The notes: generated by a model from the sequence alone, not told the origin. Counted from the stretch's first letter, positions 34,017 to 44,738 are shown. The stretch is 64,000 bases of DNA from Serratia symbiotica (GCF_000821185.2 NZ_CP050855.1:2170001-2234000); one strand, 5' to 3'. Numbers and translations are program-made.

Positions 34017-35327
34017 CTAGCAGGCGTTCAATGGTTTGGCTCTACTGAGCAGCAGATTCGCCAGGGTACGCACACCTAGGCCAGTGGCACCCGCAGACCA
34101 CTGTTCCACCGCACCCTTGCGGTAGGTGGCGGAGCAATCGATGTGCAGCCAGCCTTGCTGATAATGTTTGACAAAGTGCGATAGGAATGCCGCTGCGGTG
34201 CTGGCCCCGGCAGTGTGGGCGGAACCGGCCACATTGTTTAGTTCGGCGAAATTGGACGGTAGCTGGCTGCGATGGAACTCGGCCAGCGGCAAGCGCCAGA
34301 AGGGTTCTTGTTCAGCGGCGGCGCTGGTCAGCAGTTCCTGCGCCAACGCATCATCAAAGCTGAACAGGGCGTGATAATCATTGCCCAGGGCGGTTTTTGC
34401 CGCGCCAGTCAGGGTGGCACAATCGATGATCAACTGCGGGCTCTGCTCGCAGGCGTCAATCAGGCCATCGGCCAATACTAACCGCCCTTCCGCGTCGGTG
34501 TTCATCACCTCAACGGTTTTGCCGTTGCGGTAGCAAATAATGTCACCCAGTTTGAAGGCGTTGCCGCTGACCATGTTGTCCGCACAGCACAGATACAGTT
34601 TTACGCGTTGCTTGAGGCCGCGTGCCGCCGCCAGCGCCAAAGCCCCAGTGATGGTGGCGGCACCGCCCATATCGGCTTTCATGGAATCCATATAGGCACT
34701 CTGTTTCAGGCTGTAGCCGCCGCTGTCAAAGGTGATACCTTTGCCTACCAGACAGGCGAACACCGGCGAATCCGGGTTAGCAGTGGGGTTGAAATCCAGC
34801 ACCAACAATACCGGCGGACGCTTGGAACCACGGCCAACGGTATAGAGACCCGCGTAGTTCTGCTCACGCAGATCCTCGCCTTTGGTGATACGATAGCTAA
34901 TGGCATCGCCGCCGACATCGTACATCAAATCAACAGCGCGGATAGCCAGTTGCTCTGGGCTTAGTGCGTCAGCCGGTATGTTGATAGTGTCGCGTACCCA
35001 GTCAACGATCTTCAGGCGCTTCTCCAACTCTTGGTGTTCGGCCTCCGGCAGTTCTGCCCATTCGATGCTGCGCTGGCCTTTTGGCCCACGATAGCCCTGC
35101 CAAAACGCCCAACTGCTTTCCAGATCCCAGCCTTCACCCGCCAGCTTCACTTTTCTGATGCCCTGGGCGTCAATTTTGCGCCCAGCACGCTGGATGTCAC
35201 CCTGCTTATCGTTGCCGGTCAGATGGAGGGTGATCCCTTCCACGTTGGTGCTCAGCAAGGCTTTTTCGCCCCAGCGCGCGTCAGCAGGTTGCGGTGACAG
35301 CGTGACCTGCATGAATTCTGTTGTCAT
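34017..35327 (-). CDS. pepB: Aminopeptidase B PepB (M17)
   Basis: A 436-residue leucyl-aminopeptidase-family metallopeptidase (M17). The M17 signature [14 protein letters not shown] and the metal-binding region [28 protein letters not shown] (first Lys, Asp ligands) are intact. E. coli PepB has 427 residues. The usual neighbour iscX, between fdx and pepB, is missing here, so pepB follows a repeat element. Confidence 0.95.
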   Translation of the reverse strand: MTTEFMQVTLSPQPADARWGEKALLSTNVEGITLHLTGNDKQGDIQRAGRKIDAQGIRKVKLAGEGWDLESSWAFWQGYRGPKGQRSIEWAELPEAEHQELEKRLKIVDWVRDTINIPADALSPEQLAIRAVDLMYDVGGDAISYRITKGEDLREQNYAGLYTVGRGSKRPPVLLVLDFNPTANPDSPVFACLVGKGITFDSGGYSLKQSAYMDSMKADMGGAATITGALALAAARGLKQRVKLYLCCADNMVSGNAFKLGDIICYRNGKTVEVMNTDAEGRLVLADGLIDACEQSPQLIIDCATLTGAAKTALGNDYHALFSFDDALAQELLTSAAAEQEPFWRLPLAEFHRSQLPSNFAELNNVAGSAHTAGASTAAAFLSHFVKHYQQGWLHIDCSATYRKGAVEQWSAGATGLGVRTLANLLLSRAKPLNAC

Positions 35328-35400
35328 AACCTTCTCACTCCGAATTTATCCCCTTAATTTTTCACTCTTCAAAGCGAAACTCACGAGGGATTTTTATTGC

Positions 35401-35571
35401 ATAGCCTATGGATTTCAAGTTGCAGCTAGGCGGCAACGGCCTGAGTCCCCAACTGCTTACACCAGTAAGTGACTGGGGTGACAAATCTGCTGGCAGCAGG
35501 GGTGAGGCCCAAGGATCGGCCAAATAACTGCACGCGGCCAACAGCGCTGTGGCTTGAAAGGCGATGGGTAT
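35401..35571 (-). repeat. Dispersed repeat with terminal inverted repeats, copy 2
   Basis: 171 bp. Left end ATAGCCTATGGATTTCAAGT, right end GGCTTGAAAGGCGATGGGTAT. It shares the ends and the core AGTAAGTGACTGGGGTGA with the copy at 32424-32547 but has an extra internal segment (CTGGCAGCAGGGGTGAGGCC). It reaches the first base of the fdx stop codon and occupies the place of iscX. Confidence 0.85.
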
Positions 35572-35906
35572 CAATGCTCACGCGCGTGATTAACGGTGTA
35601 ACGGGGTATTTCAATCACCAGATCTTCGTCGGCGACCCGCGTCTGACAGCTCAAGCGGCTTTCCGGCTCCAAGCCCCAAGCCTTATCCAGCATGTCGTCT
35701 TCCAGTTCGCCGCTTTCTTCCAGAGAATCGAAACCTTCACGCACGATGCAATGACAGGTAGTGCAAGCGCAGGATTTCTCGCAGGCGTGCTCAATTTCAA
35801 TACCGCTGCGCAACGCAACGTTGAGGATGGATTCCCCGGGTTTAGCTTCCACGACTACCCCCTCAGGGCATAAATCTTGCTGGGGCAAAAAAACAATTTT
35901 AGGCAT
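35571..35906 (-). CDS. fdx: ISC 2Fe-2S ferredoxin Fdx
   Basis: A 111-residue adrenodoxin-type ferredoxin that supplies electrons for Fe-S cluster assembly. Cluster ligands are three Cys in CEKSCACTTCHC and one in SCQTR. The C-terminus IPRYTVNHAREH is the conserved end. Two bases separate it from hscA. A dispersed repeat begins at its stop codon. Confidence 0.96.
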   Translation of the reverse strand: MPKIVFLPQQDLCPEGVVVEAKPGESILNVALRSGIEIEHACEKSCACTTCHCIVREGFDSLEESGELEDDMLDKAWGLEPESRLSCQTRVADEDLVIEIPRYTVNHAREH

Positions 35907-35908
35907 AG

Positions 35909-37759
35909 TTAAACCTCATCCACAGAATGACCAGCCAACGCGCGGCGAGTGGCGGCATCCATGCGGCGCGCGGCAAAATCTTGCGTTTGTGCATCTAATG
36001 CTTTAATGGCCGTTTCGATAGCTACGGGGTCGTCGCCTGATACTGCCTGTTGCAGCGCTTGCGATGCGGCAATGATCGCCTGGCTTTCCATTTCGCTCAG
36101 CAGCGCAGCATCCTTGTCTAACGCACCCTGTAGGCTTTCCAGCACCCGCAAAGCCTCCACCCGCTGTTCCGCCAGCTTGCGTGTGCCAACATCGTTCTGG
36201 GCATGGGCCATCGACTCTTTGAGCATCGTGGCAATTTCGCTGTCGGACAAACCATACGAAGGTTTTACCTGAATTGCGGCTTCAACACCGGTGGATTTTT
36301 CCATCGCAGTGACGCTCAGCAGACCGTCGGCATCCACCTGGAAGGTGACGCGGATATGCGCGCCACCGGCCGGTAACGGCGGCAACCCTCGTAGCGTGAA
36401 ACGCGCCAGCGAACGGCAATCTTGTATCAGTTCGCGCTCACCTTGCAGTACGTGGATCATCATCGCATTCTGACCGTCTTTGAAGGTGGTGAACTCCTGC
36501 GCGCGCGCCACCGGAATGGTGGTGTTGCGCGGGATCACTTTCTCAACCAAACCGCCCATGGTTTCCAGCCCCAGTGACAACGGGATCACATCCAGCAACA
36601 GCATGTCGCTGTCCGGCTTATTGCCCACCAAAATATCGGCTTGGATCGCCGCGCCAATGGCAACAACTTTATCCGGGTCGATAGCGATCAGCGGGGAGCG
36701 GCCAAAGAATGTCCCCACCTGTTCACGCACGAATGGCACACGTGTGGAGCCGCCGACCATCACTACTTCCCGTACCTCTTCAGCACCAAGGCCAGCGTCT
36801 TTCAGCGCACGGCGGCAGGCCAGCAGAGTGCGTTTCACCAACGACGCGATCAGCGTTTCAAACTGGGTACGCGTCACTTCACCGCGCCAACCAGCAACCT
36901 CGACATGGACGCTATCGGCATCACTCAGCGCGATTTTGGCGGCGATAGCGGCGTCCAGCAGTTGACGCTGCACACCGTGATCACTGCGGTCAACCACGCC
37001 AGCCTGATCGCGTAACCAGTCAGCCAGCAGGTGGTCGAAGTCGTCGCCGCCCAACGCAACATCGCCGCCGGTGGCCAAGACTTCAAACACCCCTCGGCTA
37101 AGACGTAATAGGGAAATGTCAAAGGTGCCACCGCCCAGATCATAGACCGCGATCACCCCTTCTTGGCCGGAGTCCAGCCCGTAGGCGATCGCCGCAGCGG
37201 TCGGTTCGTTTAACAGACGCAATAGATGCAGGCCAGCCAGACGCGCGGCGTCTTTGGTGCCTTGGCGCTGTGCATCGTCAAAATAGGCAGGAACGGTGAT
37301 CACCACGCCGTCAAGGTTCCCTTGCAACGCCGCCTGTGCGCGGGCAGAAAGCACCTTGAGAATATCGGCTGAAACCCTCACCGGGTTAACCAACCCAGCA
37401 GCGGTAACGATCATCGGCAGGCCGTTGTCACTGGCCTTAAACTGGTATGGCAGGTTAGGATAACGTTGCTGCACATCCATCAGGGAACGGCCCATCAAAC
37501 GTTTGATCGAGCTAATGGTGTTGGCTGGCTGCTGTGCCGCCTGTTGGCGCGCTTGCCAACCCACAAGCTGCGCCTGCGCCTGGTAGTGCACCACTGAAGG
37601 CAGCAAATGGCGGCCCTGTTCGTCGGCCAGCGTTTCCGCCTGCCCACTGCGCACCGTGGCAACCAGCGAGTTGGTGGTGCCTAAATCGATACCCGCCGCC
37701 AAACGGCGCTGATGCGGCGCGGCACTGAGGCCAGGCTCACTAATTTGTAATAAGGCCAT
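35909..37759 (-). CDS. hscA: Fe-S assembly chaperone HscA (Hsp70 class)
   Basis: A 616-residue specialised Hsp70 that, with HscB, releases Fe-S clusters from IscU. ATPase motifs [31 protein letters not shown] and [12 protein letters not shown] and the substrate-binding beta domain [14 protein letters not shown] are complete. Same length as E. coli HscA. Part of the isc operon between hscB and fdx. Confidence 0.97.
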   Translation of the reverse strand: MALLQISEPGLSAAPHQRRLAAGIDLGTTNSLVATVRSGQAETLADEQGRHLLPSVVHYQAQAQLVGWQARQQAAQQPANTISSIKRLMGRSLMDVQQRYPNLPYQFKASDNGLPMIVTAAGLVNPVRVSADILKVLSARAQAALQGNLDGVVITVPAYFDDAQRQGTKDAARLAGLHLLRLLNEPTAAAIAYGLDSGQEGVIAVYDLGGGTFDISLLRLSRGVFEVLATGGDVALGGDDFDHLLADWLRDQAGVVDRSDHGVQRQLLDAAIAAKIALSDADSVHVEVAGWRGEVTRTQFETLIASLVKRTLLACRRALKDAGLGAEEVREVVMVGGSTRVPFVREQVGTFFGRSPLIAIDPDKVVAIGAAIQADILVGNKPDSDMLLLDVIPLSLGLETMGGLVEKVIPRNTTIPVARAQEFTTFKDGQNAMMIHVLQGERELIQDCRSLARFTLRGLPPLPAGGAHIRVTFQVDADGLLSVTAMEKSTGVEAAIQVKPSYGLSDSEIATMLKESMAHAQNDVGTRKLAEQRVEALRVLESLQGALDKDAALLSEMESQAIIAASQALQQAVSGDDPVAIETAIKALDAQTQDFAARRMDAATRRALAGHSVDEV

Positions 37760-37785
37760 GTTGAAGCTTCCACAATCAGAAGGTG

Positions 37786-38307
37786 TTACTCAAAACCCAG
37801 CAGCTTTTCTGTGAGTTGTTCAACCTGTTGCTGGAGTTTGTCCGAAAAGCGCAGCTTACGCACGGTATCGGCAGCTTCCGACCATCGCTCGCCATTCAAC
37901 TGTTGCACCATCAGCGCACTGCGCTGTTTGATCGTGTCGTTCAACCGCATGTCAAATTCGGCCAGCAAGCTCTCCGCATCTGCTTTGCGCTCAATGGCAT
38001 CAAGCTCCTCACGTAACTCTAACTGTTCAATCAGAAAAGCGGTGTCGCGCAGGGTGTGCTGTTCATTAGCCAGGTCAAAGCCGTACAAAGATAACATATA
38101 CTCTGCGCGTTTTAATGGGTGCTTTAGCGTCTGGTAGGCTTGATTGATGGTCGTCGCCTGCTGCAACGCTATCAGGCGTTCGCGTTCCGGCTGGCAAGCA
38201 AAACGATCGGGATGGAATTGGCGCTGTAGATCCTGAAAACGGGATGTGAGTAGGCTAGCGTCCACAGGATAGCGAACTGGCAACCCGAATAGAGTAAAGT
38301 AATCCAT
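37786..38307 (-). CDS. hscB: Fe-S assembly co-chaperone HscB
   Basis: A 173-residue J-protein: N-terminal J domain with the HPD motif in FHPDRF (residues about 37-42), then a three-helix C-terminal domain that binds IscU. It stimulates the HscA ATPase. Normal length, and 26 bases before hscA. Confidence 0.96.
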   Translation of the reverse strand: MDYFTLFGLPVRYPVDASLLTSRFQDLQRQFHPDRFACQPERERLIALQQATTINQAYQTLKHPLKRAEYMLSLYGFDLANEQHTLRDTAFLIEQLELREELDAIERKADAESLLAEFDMRLNDTIKQRSALMVQQLNGERWSEAADTVRKLRFSDKLQQQVEQLTEKLLGFE

Positions 38308-38371
38308 AGCGTGCTCTGAGCGTTAGCGGATAAAGTCCCCCCGCACACGGCGGGAGGGAGGCGATAGGCGG

Positions 38372-38695
38372 TCAGACGTTAAAACTCTCGCCACAGCCAC
38401 ACTCGCTTGAGACGTTCGGGTTGTTGAATTTGAAGCCTTCATTCAAACCTTCCTTAACGAAATCAAGCTCAGTGCCATCAAGATAGACCAGGCTTTTGCC
38501 GTCAATGAACACTTTGACGCCTTTGTCTTCAAAGACGATGTCATCATCGTTTATTTCGTCAACAAATTCCAGCACGTACGCCATGCCAGAGCAGCCGGAA
38601 GTTCTTACCGCCAAACGCAGACCGAGACCTTTACCTCGTTTATCGATAAAAGCCTGAACACGTTGTGCAGCGCTGTCGCTCATGGTAATTGACAT
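38372..38695 (-). CDS. iscA: Iron-sulfur assembly protein IscA
   Basis: A 107-residue A-type carrier. The three conserved Cys are in [10 protein letters not shown] and at the end in CGCGESF. The ATG at 38695 gives the family start [13 protein letters not shown]; an ATG six codons upstream is in frame but not conserved. isc operon. Confidence 0.96.
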   Translation of the reverse strand: MSITMSDSAAQRVQAFIDKRGKGLGLRLAVRTSGCSGMAYVLEFVDEINDDDIVFEDKGVKVFIDGKSLVYLDGTELDFVKEGLNEGFKFNNPNVSSECGCGESFNV

Positions 38696-38756
38696 CACAA
38701 CCTCACAGGTCACATCAAAGCCCCACCTGACAGCCGGGCTAACTGACTCAAAAAAA

Positions 38757-39143
38757 CTACTTGGTGCTATGTTTGCTTTTGTAGTCGGCGATCGCTGCTT
38801 TAATGGCGTCTTCTGCCAAAATTGAACAGTGAATTTTAACCGGCGGCAATGCCAGTTCTTCGGCGATCTGGGTGTTTTTGATCGCTTCAGCCTGATCGAG
38901 AGATTTGCCTTTCATCCATTCGGTCACCAGCGAACTGGAGGCGATGGCGGAACCACAGCCGTAAGTCTTGAAGCGAGCGTCTTCAATGATACCTTCATTG
39001 TTGACTTTGATCTGCAACTTCATCACGTCACCACAGGCCGGTGCACCTACCATGCCGCTGCCAACGGTGGGATCTTGGTTGTCGAAGGAACCCACGTTGC
39101 GCGGATTTTCATAATGATCGATTACTTTTTCGCTGTATGCCAT
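38757..39143 (-). CDS. iscU: Iron-sulfur cluster scaffold IscU
   Basis: A 128-residue scaffold on which IscS-derived sulfur and iron form the cluster. The ligand residues are in [22 protein letters not shown] and KIHCSILAE, and the HscA recognition motif LPPVK is present. Normal length. isc operon. Confidence 0.97.
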   Translation of the reverse strand: MAYSEKVIDHYENPRNVGSFDNQDPTVGSGMVGAPACGDVMKLQIKVNNEGIIEDARFKTYGCGSAIASSSLVTEWMKGKSLDQAEAIKNTQIAEELALPPVKIHCSILAEDAIKAAIADYKSKHSTK

Positions 39144-39167
39144 GATTTTGCTCCTGGATCCTGAGAA

Positions 39168-40382
39168 TTAATGATGTGCCCACTCGATGCTGTTGATATC
39201 CACGCCCTGTTTGAACATCTCCCACAGCGGGGAAAGGTCGCGCAGGCGGCCAATGGATTTACGCACCAGTTGAATGGTGTAATCGATCTCTTCTTGCGTA
39301 GTGAAACGCCCCAGGGAGAAACGGATCGAACTGTGCGCTAATTCATCATTCATGCCCAGCGCGCGCAACACGTAGGACGGCTCCAGGCTGGCGGAGGTAC
39401 AGGCAGAGCCGGAGGACACAGCCAGATCTTTCAGCGCCATGATCAGCGACTCACCTTCAACGTAGTTGAAACTGACGTTAAGGATATTCGGTGCACCCTG
39501 TTCTAGATCGCCGTTTAAATACACTTCTTCCATATCTTTCACGCCGTTCCACAGGCGATCGCGAAGCCAGCGTAGGCGCGACATTTCCGTCGCCATCTCT
39601 TCTTTGGCGATACGGTAGGCTTCACCCAGGCCGACGATCTGGTGCACCGGCAGGGTGCCGGAACGCATGCCGCGCTCATGACCACCGCCGTGGATTTGGG
39701 CTTCGATGCGGATACGCGGCTTGCGGCGCACATACAAAGCACCAATGCCTTTCGGGCCGTAAATTTTATGGCCGGAGAACGACATCAGATCAACTTTCAG
39801 CTTGCTCAGATCAATAGGCAACTTACCCACGCTCTGGGTGGCGTCAACGTGGTAAATAATGCCGCGCGCACGGCACATTTCGCCAATTTTTTCAATATCT
39901 TGTACCACGCCGATTTCGTTGTTCACATGCATGATAGAAACCAGAATGGTGTCGTCACGCATCGCAGCTTCGAGAGCGGGCAGGTCGATGATACCATTGT
40001 TCTGCGGTGCCAGGTAGGTCACCTCAAAACCTTCGCGCTCAAGTTGGCGACAGCTGTCCAACACGGCTTTATGTTCGGTTTTGCTGGTAATGATGTGCTT
40101 GCCTTTTTTCTGGTAGAAATGAGCCGCGCCTTTAATCGCCAGGTTATCGGATTCCGTCGCCCCTGAAGTGAACACGATTTCACGCGGGTCTGCCCCCACC
40201 AATTCAGCAATTTGATTACGGGCGATATCCACGGCTTCTTCCGCCTGCCAACCGAAACGGTGAGAACGGGAGGCCGGGTTACCGAAAGTGCCATCCAGGG
40301 TCAAAAATTGCATTATCTTCTCAGCAACGCGCGGGTCTACCGGCGTCGTTGCTGAGTAATCCAGATAAATCGGTAATTTCAT
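39168..40382 (-). CDS. iscS: Cysteine desulfurase IscS
   Basis: A 404-residue PLP enzyme that supplies sulfur for Fe-S clusters, thiamin and tRNA thiolation. PLP Lys in [12 protein letters not shown], active-site Cys in [18 protein letters not shown]. The ATG at 40382 gives the standard start [19 protein letters not shown]; an open extension of 36 codons upstream overlaps iscR and is not conserved. Confidence 0.97.
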   Translation of the reverse strand: MKLPIYLDYSATTPVDPRVAEKIMQFLTLDGTFGNPASRSHRFGWQAEEAVDIARNQIAELVGADPREIVFTSGATESDNLAIKGAAHFYQKKGKHIITSKTEHKAVLDSCRQLEREGFEVTYLAPQNNGIIDLPALEAAMRDDTILVSIMHVNNEIGVVQDIEKIGEMCRARGIIYHVDATQSVGKLPIDLSKLKVDLMSFSGHKIYGPKGIGALYVRRKPRIRIEAQIHGGGHERGMRSGTLPVHQIVGLGEAYRIAKEEMATEMSRLRWLRDRLWNGVKDMEEVYLNGDLEQGAPNILNVSFNYVEGESLIMALKDLAVSSGSACTSASLEPSYVLRALGMNDELAHSSIRFSLGRFTTQEEIDYTIQLVRKSIGRLRDLSPLWEMFKQGVDINSIEWAHH

Positions 40383-40447
40383 TGCTCTTGTGCTCCGTAC
40401 ATCACTTCCAAAACTAAAGAATATCGCTAGCTGCTTATGCGTGCAGA

Positions 40448-40930
40448 TTAACGTCGATAACTTCTTGTGGATGACCGTTTGTCTATGCAACGCGAATCGT
40501 TGTTCTGACGATCCGCCACTATCAGTACTTCCTGGTTATTAACCAGTTCTGCCAACGTAATATTGTTCAAGAATTCGCTGATGCGCTCGCTCAGATCGCG
40601 CCACAGGGTATGCGTCAGGCAGCGTTCTCCCCCTTGACAACCTTCTTTACCTTGGCAACGGGTGGCATCTACCGATTCATCAACAGCAGTGATAACAGTA
40701 CCAACGGCGATGTCACTCATGTCTTTCCCAAGTAGATACCCCCCACCCGGGCCGCGCACACTGGCCACCAGGCCATGCTTGCGCAGACGAGAGAATAATT
40801 GTTCCAGATAAGAGAGAGAAATACCCTGGCGCTCGGAAATATCCGCCAAAGGTACAGGCCCTTCCTGGGAGTGCAATGCTACGTCAAGCATAGCGGTTAC
40901 CGCATAACGGCCTTTAGATGTCAGTCTCAT
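40448..40930 (-). CDS. iscR: Fe-S responsive transcription factor IscR
   Basis: A 160-residue Rrf2-family regulator. Winged helix ([16 protein letters not shown] ... [14 protein letters not shown]) and 2Fe-2S ligands: three Cys and one His in [19 protein letters not shown]. The cluster-bound form represses the isc operon. The C-terminal 20 residues differ from E. coli but are variable in the family. First gene of the operon, with its own binding sites upstream. Confidence 0.96.
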   Translation of the reverse strand: MRLTSKGRYAVTAMLDVALHSQEGPVPLADISERQGISLSYLEQLFSRLRKHGLVASVRGPGGGYLLGKDMSDIAVGTVITAVDESVDATRCQGKEGCQGGERCLTHTLWRDLSERISEFLNNITLAELVNNQEVLIVADRQNNDSRCIDKRSSTRSYRR

Positions 40931-40974
40931 AGTTCAATGGCTACCTGTTGGTCAAATACGGCTGAAATTTTGAC

Positions 40975-41024
40975 ATTCCTGAGTAAATCAGTCAACTATT
41001 TAACCTAGCAATTTACTCAAGTAT
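40975..41024 (-). promoter_or_regulatory. iscR promoter region with two Type 1 IscR sites
   Basis: On the minus strand ATACTTGAGTAAATTGCTAG (41024 leftward, ending GTTAA) and ATAGTTGACTGATTTACTCA (40999 leftward, ending GGAAT) are adjacent 25-bp sites. Both follow the Type 1 consensus ATAnTTGACTnnnTTnACTC. They lie 45-95 bases before the iscR start, consistent with the known autorepression by holo-IscR. Confidence 0.8.
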
Positions 41025-41103
41025 TATGCATGGCCATATTCAATATCGATGATAACCTTTTGATAACCGATACTGTTATCGTTGGCGGTGACGCCACAGC
41101 GGC

Positions 41104-41838
41104 TTATTTAACCTGATTTTTATCCTGTTTCTCGATCGATGTCAGCATGCCACGCAGGATATTCAGCTCCTGCTCTTCCGGGCGGGCGCGGGTGAATAAA
41201 CGGCGCAGCCGACTCATTACCTGCCCCGGATGCGCCGGGCGGATAAAGCCAGTGCGCTGCAACGTTTGCTCCAGATGCTGATAGAAACGCTCAAGATCGT
41301 CCACCAGCGGATAAGGCGTTTCTTCCTGAGGCGTTCCCCCCGTTTGCTGGCGGTCGAGATAAGCCACGCGCAACTCATATGCCAGGATCTGCACCGCCAT
41401 CGCCAGGTTCAGCGAGCTGTAATCTGGATTGGCGGGAATGGCAACATGGTAGTGACACTTCTGCAACTCATCGTTGGTCAAGCCCACTCGTTCACGGCCA
41501 AACACCAGCGCCACTGGCGCGTGCTCGCCTGCCTGAACCGCCCGCACCCCGCACTCACGTGGCTCCAGCATTGGCCAGGGTAATGTGCGTGAACGCGCAC
41601 TGGTACCCACCACCAAGCTACAACCGTTAATGGCGTCATCAACGGTATCCACGAGGGCGGCGTTGCCGATCACATCGCTGGCACCGGCAGCCAGAGCAAT
41701 CGCCTGAGAATCGGGTTTTATCAGCGGATTAACCAAATAAAGGTTGGTTAATCCCATTGTTTTCATGGCTCTGGCGGTCGAGCCCATGTTGCCGGTATGG
41801 GAGGTCTCTACCAGAACAATACGGATGTTGTGCAGCAT
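41104..41838 (-). CDS. trmJ: tRNA (Cm32/Um32) methyltransferase TrmJ
   Basis: A 244-residue SPOUT-class methyltransferase that 2'-O-methylates position 32 of several tRNAs. The start [20 protein letters not shown], the SAM-binding knot [14 protein letters not shown] and [17 protein letters not shown] are conserved. The ATG at 41838 is chosen over one 18 codons upstream. Divergent from suhB. Confidence 0.95.
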   Translation of the reverse strand: MLHNIRIVLVETSHTGNMGSTARAMKTMGLTNLYLVNPLIKPDSQAIALAAGASDVIGNAALVDTVDDAINGCSLVVGTSARSRTLPWPMLEPRECGVRAVQAGEHAPVALVFGRERVGLTNDELQKCHYHVAIPANPDYSSLNLAMAVQILAYELRVAYLDRQQTGGTPQEETPYPLVDDLERFYQHLEQTLQRTGFIRPAHPGQVMSRLRRLFTRARPEEQELNILRGMLTSIEKQDKNQVK

Positions 41839-41958
41839 ACAAACTCTTGAGCGTAGCGGAAAATCCGCGTACCTTAACACAGCCGTAGGCATTTTGCCGC
41901 ACAGCTGCTATACTGCGCGCCGTTTCCTGTTCTTTAACATCCTAGTTGGAAGATACCC

Positions 41959-42762
41959 ATGCATCCGATGCTGACTATCGCCGTGCGCGCTGCGCGTAAG
42001 GCGGGTAACTTGATTGCCAAAAACTATGAAACCCCAGACGCCATAGAAGCGAGCCAGAAAGGAACCCATGACTTTGTCACTAATGTCGATCGCGATGCAG
42101 AGCATCTGATCATCGAAGTGATCCGCAAATCTTATCCGCAACATACTATTGTTACCGAAGAACGCGGTGAACTGATCGGCGAAGATCAAAATGTACAATG
42201 GGTGATCGATCCACTGGATGGCACCTCAAACTTTATCAAACGCTTCCCACATTTCTCTGTCTCCATCGCAGTACGTATTAAAGGCCGTACTGAAGTGGCG
42301 GTGGTATATGATCCAATGCGCAATGAGCTGTTCACCGCTAGCCGTGGTCAAGGTGCGCAACTTAACGGTTACCGCCTGCGTGGCACCCATGCTAAAGATC
42401 TGGATGGCACCATTCTGGCGACCGGTTTCCCGTTCAAACATAAACAGCACGCCGCCCCATATATCAAGGTGATTGGCACACTGTTCACCCAGTGCGCGGA
42501 CTTCCGGCGCACCGGCTCAGCCGCGCTGGATCTGGCCTATGTCGCCGCTGGCCGCGTGGATGGCTTCTTCGAGATCGGTTTGAAACCTTGGGACTTCGCA
42601 GCAGGCGAACTGCTGGTGCGTGAATCTGGTGGCTTGGTCACCGACTTTATTGGTGGCCATAACCACTTTAGCTCCGGTAACGTGGTGGCGGGCAACCCGC
42701 GTGTTGTGAAAGCGATACTTTCCACCCTGCGTGAAGAACTGAGCGAAGCGCTGAAGCGCTAA
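41959..42762 (+). CDS. suhB: Inositol-1-monophosphatase SuhB
   Basis: A 267-residue IMPase-family phosphatase; in E. coli SuhB also works with Nus factors in rRNA antitermination. The metal-binding motifs WVIDPLDGTSNFI and KPWDFAAGELLVRESGG are intact. Length equals the E. coli protein. Divergent from trmJ and followed by a strong terminator. Confidence 0.96.
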   Translation: MHPMLTIAVRAARKAGNLIAKNYETPDAIEASQKGTHDFVTNVDRDAEHLIIEVIRKSYPQHTIVTEERGELIGEDQNVQWVIDPLDGTSNFIKRFPHFSVSIAVRIKGRTEVAVVYDPMRNELFTASRGQGAQLNGYRLRGTHAKDLDGTILATGFPFKHKQHAAPYIKVIGTLFTQCADFRRTGSAALDLAYVAAGRVDGFFEIGLKPWDFAAGELLVRESGGLVTDFIGGHNHFSSGNVVAGNPRVVKAILSTLREELSEALKR

Positions 42763-42782
42763 TATCGCGAATTGACTCATGG

Positions 42783-42806
42783 GCGCTGCATCGGCAGCGC
42801 TTTTTT
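42783..42806 (+). terminator. Terminator of suhB
   Basis: Stem GCGCTGC / GCAGCGC with a 4-base loop and six T, 20 bases after the suhB stop. Confidence 0.9.
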
Positions 42807-42813
42807 ATGTCCG

Positions 42814-43833
42814 TCAGCGGGAGAAAGGCCGGATGCTGCCGCCGAATTCCGGCTGGACGCTGACGTACAGTAGCAGCCCGACGAACACCAACATCAAGCC
42901 ACCAGCCAACGCCAGCGCTGCCCACGCCACTGCGTGCCAAGCGGCAGGCGCACGCGAGCGGCTGAGATGCATCGCTAGCTGGCGGCTGTAGTGCACCAAC
43001 AGCGCCAGCAGAGAAATGCTCAGTGAGGTGCCAAGCGCCATCGCCAGAGCAGAAATCACGCCCCAAATGAACACGCCGATCAACTTGGAGAACAGCAGCA
43101 CCAGAATCGCCCCTGAGCATGGCCGCATGCCCATCACCAGCACAATAGCGGCCTGAGTACGCCAGTCACTACCAAGCAACTCGCTGTCGCTGGGCAGATG
43201 ACGGTGCCCGCAGCCACAGTGTTCGCTGTGCATGTGGTTCGCCGCCAATGGTTCGAGGTGGCTGATGCGCAGCGCCGGTGCCAGGCGCTGCGCCTTAAGG
43301 ACAGAGTACAGGCGTTTCAATGCACGCCAGCTCAGCAGTGCGCCGAACAACATCACCAGAATAAAGCTGCCTTTTTCCAGCCAGAAGCTGCTGTAGTGCA
43401 ATTGTCGGGAAGAAAGCTGCAAAACCTCCAGCATCAACGTCACCAGCGCGATCGCCACCAGCCCCTGCACCAGTGAAGCGGCAAAGGTCAGCTTCAGGCT
43501 GCTTTTCAGCCGCACCGGGTGGGTCGCCAGATAGGTGGCGATCACCACCTTACCATGGCCGGGGCCGAGCGCATGCAGCACACCATAGCTCAGGCTGAAC
43601 AGCATCAGCAGCCACCCGACCTGATGCGGCGCGGCTTTCACCTGCTGCAACAGCCCGGCCATTTGCTGGTGCAGCGCCTTCTGCCATATCACAGCGTGCA
43701 TCAGCAATTGTGGCCAGAAGTGCCATGCCAGCTGGGCGGCCAACGTCAGCAACAGTGCAAACAGCAGTAGCGGCCACAAGCTAAAAATCCAGTGATGCTT
43801 GTGGCCGGACGGTTGGCTGAGATTTATTGACAT
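42814..43833 (-). CDS. NicO-family metal permease (ZevB-like)
   Basis: A 339-residue multi-pass inner-membrane protein of the nickel/cobalt transporter (NicO/RcnA-like) family. The family motif LHALGPGHGKVVIATYLATHP follows the second membrane segment, and a later helix has GMRPCSGAILVLLFS. A His-rich cytoplasmic stretch (NHMHSEHCGCGHRHL) could bind metal. It overlaps the DUF1007 gene upstream by 10 bases, the same pairing as zevAB, implicated in zinc handling in Haemophilus. The metal and direction of transport cannot be read from sequence. Confidence 0.82.
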   Translation of the reverse strand: MSINLSQPSGHKHHWIFSLWPLLLFALLLTLAAQLAWHFWPQLLMHAVIWQKALHQQMAGLLQQVKAAPHQVGWLLMLFSLSYGVLHALGPGHGKVVIATYLATHPVRLKSSLKLTFAASLVQGLVAIALVTLMLEVLQLSSRQLHYSSFWLEKGSFILVMLFGALLSWRALKRLYSVLKAQRLAPALRISHLEPLAANHMHSEHCGCGHRHLPSDSELLGSDWRTQAAIVLVMGMRPCSGAILVLLFSKLIGVFIWGVISALAMALGTSLSISLLALLVHYSRQLAMHLSRSRAPAAWHAVAWAALALAGGLMLVFVGLLLYVSVQPEFGGSIRPFSR

Positions 43834-44462
43834 TGCAGGGTCACCCGTTGCGCGAACTGTTGCCCCAATGCCCTATCTTCGCCGGGCGAGTCGTTTTTAT
43901 CGAGTGACAACGCGTAGAGCCGCAGCGAAGTATCCGGTTTTGGTGTTATCAAGCTGAGCTTACACTGCTGCGCCATTGCCAGTGGCAGGTGCAACGCGGT
44001 TGGACCTTTATAGGTCATATCAACAAAGTAGCTGGGATCGTAGGTGGAGATCTCAAAGGGTTTACCCACCAGCGGTTGTGGTTCGGCTAGTGGCAGCACA
44101 AATTCCAGCACCGCCTGGTTGCCCCGCCGCGATAGGTGGTATTCAGTCGGCAAATTGAGGTATTTCACCGGTTTGCCATTGCGATAAATATCGGTGAAAT
44201 AATGTTGGCCCAGTACGTTGGCCATGACTTGCGCCGCCAGCTTTTTCCAAACGACTGAATCGCTTTTGGCATTCTTCGCATCATACAGCAAATCCGCTGA
44301 GGTGATTTCATCCATTACCCACACCATTTTCAACCCGACCAGCCGTTGATCCTTAGCCACAAAGGTAGTGTTCATATCAATAAAGCTGTGCGGGTGAGCA
44401 GCAGCGTTGACACTGAACAATAGGCATACCCCAACCAGAGCACCATGTAACTTCATCATCAA
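43824..44462 (-). CDS. DUF1007 periplasmic protein (ZevA-like)
   Basis: A 212-residue protein with an N-terminal signal peptide (LVGVCLLFSVNAAAHPHS; cleavage probably after AAA, leaving HPHSFID at the mature start, a DUF1007 hallmark that could bind metal). It shows the family words WVMDEITSADLLYD and YDPSYFVDM. Overlaps the NicO-family permease, so the two form an operon and probably one metal transport system. Confidence 0.82.
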   Translation of the reverse strand: MMMKLHGALVGVCLLFSVNAAAHPHSFIDMNTTFVAKDQRLVGLKMVWVMDEITSADLLYDAKNAKSDSVVWKKLAAQVMANVLGQHYFTDIYRNGKPVKYLNLPTEYHLSRRGNQAVLEFVLPLAEPQPLVGKPFEISTYDPSYFVDMTYKGPTALHLPLAMAQQCKLSLITPKPDTSLRLYALSLDKNDSPGEDRALGQQFAQRVTLQCQ

Positions 44463-44738
44463 AGGATTTTCACCCTGTTATCAAAGCGGCGCTCATCTCG
44501 AATATCGATGAAAACACCGCAGACTGGACATCTTCCTGTATGCTCAAAGGGGAGAGCGCTAATGGCTCCCCAGAAAATGAAACGGTAAAACAGGATTGGC
44601 ATAGAGCGCGCATACTTATAAAGCGAGCGGCACGGGATGCCACAATTAACTGCCTCGCCAAACCCTGCCTCAATAGGGTGTGGGTCTGTTAACACTGATT
44701 GACTCAGCGCCGAGGCAGTTTTCACTGTGAGGGTGGAA
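44463..44738. other. Intergenic region between the zevA-like gene and glyA
   Basis: A minus-strand frame of 47 codons from 44599 (MPILFYRFIFWGAISALPFE ... GRCPVCG) ends at 44459 inside the zevA-like start; I do not recognise it. Two 10-base inverted arms AACTGCCTCG and CGAGGCAGTT lie about 60 bases apart (near 44650 and 44711). Confidence 0.35.
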
